From: Curtobacterium oceanosedimentum
GTDB taxonomy: Bacteria > Actinomycetota > Actinomycetes > Actinomycetales > Microbacteriaceae
Assembly: GCF_020297365.1 (NCBI RefSeq)
Contig: NZ_JAIXIG010000003.1
Span: 1 to 64,000 of the forward strand
Length of the DNA stretch: 64,000 nucleotides
Direction: 5' to 3'
The position numbers and the translations under genes were made by a program. Positions 63,279 to 64,000 of the stretch are shown in pieces (the stretch's first letter is position 1; every line of letters begins with the position of its first letter). The notes under the pieces were generated by a model. It was not told the DNA's origin. It made no database searches and saw nothing but the letters and a program-made list of their open reading frames with translations.

Positions 63279-63309
63279 AGCCCCCGCGACCGATGGGGTC
63301 GCGGGGGCT
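63279..63309 (-). terminator. Strong hairpin after tatA
   Basis: AGCCCCCGCGACC and GGTCGCGGGGGCT form perfect 13-bp arms with a 5-nt loop, 24 bp past the tatA stop and between it and the MFS gene start. Confidence 0.8.
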
Positions 63310-63333
63310 GCCGACAGGACGGGGCTGGGTGTC

Positions 63334-63624
63334 CTAGTTCTGGGAGTAGTTGCGGGAGTCGGCGTTCGGCTGCACCGAGGGGCCGGGGTTCACCACGGGC
63401 TGTGCGACCGGAGCGGCGGGCTCGGCGACCGTGTTGTCGACGGTACCGGTGGGTGCCGCGCCGTCGGCCTTGGCCTTCTTCTCGTCGTCCGACATCTCCT
63501 TCTTGAAGATGTTGATCGACTGGCCGAGGCCCTTGGCGAGTGCCGGCAGCTTGGTCGCGCCGAACAGCAGGATGACGATCCCGAGGATGACCAGCAGGTG
63601 TACGCCGCCGAGGTTTCCGAGCAT
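63334..63624 (-). CDS. tatA: Twin-arginine translocase subunit TatA
   Basis: The 96-residue protein has the TatA membrane helix ([20 protein letters not shown]) followed by the amphipathic segment [16 protein letters not shown] and a disordered Pro/Val-rich tail. It forms the pore-like component for folded protein export. AAGGAG lies five bases before the second of two ATGs, so 63624 is chosen. A TACGAT -10 candidate at 63703-63708 gives a leader of about 70 nt with a 15-codon ORF ([15 protein letters not shown]) that ends in ATGA overlap with tatA. Confidence 0.93.
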   Translation of the reverse strand: MLGNLGGVHLLVILGIVILLFGATKLPALAKGLGQSINIFKKEMSDDEKKAKADGAAPTGTVDNTVAEPAAPVAQPVVNPGPSVQPNADSRNYSQN

Positions 63625-63772
63625 CATGACTCCTTGATCTGGAACTGGTCGCCGTTCGTGTGGGTCGTCATCGATCCACGCGGCGGAAGTCCGTGTGCAG
63701 CCATCGTAACTCCCCCGCCGTCGGATGCCCAGGTCGGCCCGGGAACGGACACCGTTCGCCCAGGCAGGCGCG

Positions 63773-64000
63773 TCAGTAGGCCCCGTGCGACCGGAGGACC
63801 GACGGCACGGTCCGGGCGAGGATCACCAGATCGTGCACGAACGACCAGTTCTCGACGTAGTGCAGGTCGAGCCGCACACCCTCGGCCCAGTCGAGGTCGG
63901 ACCGACCACTCACCTGCCACAGGCCCGTGATCCCGGGGGTGACCAACAGGCGACGGTCGGCGAAGTCCTCGTACAGGGCGACCTCGCACGGCAGCGCCGG
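63773..64000 (-). CDS. Bacterial sugar transferase, C-terminal part (5' end outside window)
   Basis: The last 75 residues of a polyprenyl-phosphate sugar-1-phosphate transferase: [40 protein letters not shown] and the final [10 protein letters not shown]. This WcaJ/undecaprenyl-phosphate glycosyltransferase signature starts exopolysaccharide repeat synthesis at the membrane. The rest of the gene lies beyond the window edge. Confidence 0.92.
   Translation of the reverse strand, partial: PALPCEVALYEDFADRRLLVTPGITGLWQVSGRSDLDWAEGVRLDLHYVENWSFVHDLVILARTVPSVLRSHGAY

Overview
The window is very GC-rich (roughly 70 percent or more), densely coding DNA with GTG and TTG starts, many 4-bp ATGA/GTGA gene overlaps and several promoters placed for leaderless mRNAs. 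A cell-wall-anchored protein with a LAXTG-type sorting signal, an HspR-type heat-shock operator, an Asp23/Gls24-AmaP operon, YhgE/Pip and a Septum_form protein point to an actinobacterium. The combination fits Microbacteriaceae, most likely Curtobacterium or a close relative; this is inferred from gene content only. No rRNA, tRNA, CRISPR array, insertion sequence or prophage is visible.

Layout. 1-6.3 kb: a sortase-anchored metallophosphoesterase (5' end missing), a NERD nuclease-like protein, a low-molecular-weight tyrosine phosphatase coupled to purA, and a small Rv0909-type antitoxin-like protein. 6.3-16 kb: a large secreted subtilase, a TetR / Walker-less ABC-like / YhgE operon, a DUF559 endonuclease-like gene bracketed by 51-bp palindromes, and a LacI regulator. 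16-24 kb: SpoU methyltransferase, TetR, HAD phosphatase, CPBP protease divergent from an MntR-type regulator, HEAT-repeat protein, septum-formation protein and pyrE. 24-30 kb: membrane protein, M23 murein hydrolase, then an accessory patch with a broken DUF1023 hydrolase and two tandem lipoprotein paralogues. 30-33 kb: APH-family kinase behind a five-gene Asp23/AmaP envelope-stress operon. 33-41 kb: exonuclease III, copper-binding four-helix protein, AEC transporter, nitroreductase, HAD hydrolase, trpF, Ser/Thr kinase, DUF2945, DedA. 41-53 kb: sugar metabolism (ROK regulator divergent from a GH20 hexosaminidase; fruR-fruK-fruA; an acyltransferase; a sugar ABC importer). 53-59 kb: two-component system driving a MacB-type efflux operon. 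59-64 kb: DUF2231, ClpB without its N-domain under a HAIR operator, an MFS exporter, tatA and the end of a sugar transferase.

The most unusual material is non-coding. Three families of intergenic palindromes recur: (i) 51-bp elements with 21-bp arms whose outer 12 bases are constant (GTGAGCAGAAGA) and whose stem varies with compensating changes (four copies); (ii) terminator-like palindromes built on ACGGACGGGAGGCCCGG (at least seven copies, two of them perfect loopless palindromes of 46-48 bp); (iii) clusters of GACGCCGGCGTC / CGAGACGCC. The second point of interest is the 27.4-29.6 kb patch, which looks like a decayed effector gene next to a duplicated lipoprotein that may be its immunity factor. 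The third is an operon pairing YhgE/Pip with a protein that keeps the ABC-ATPase outline but has lost every nucleotide-binding motif.
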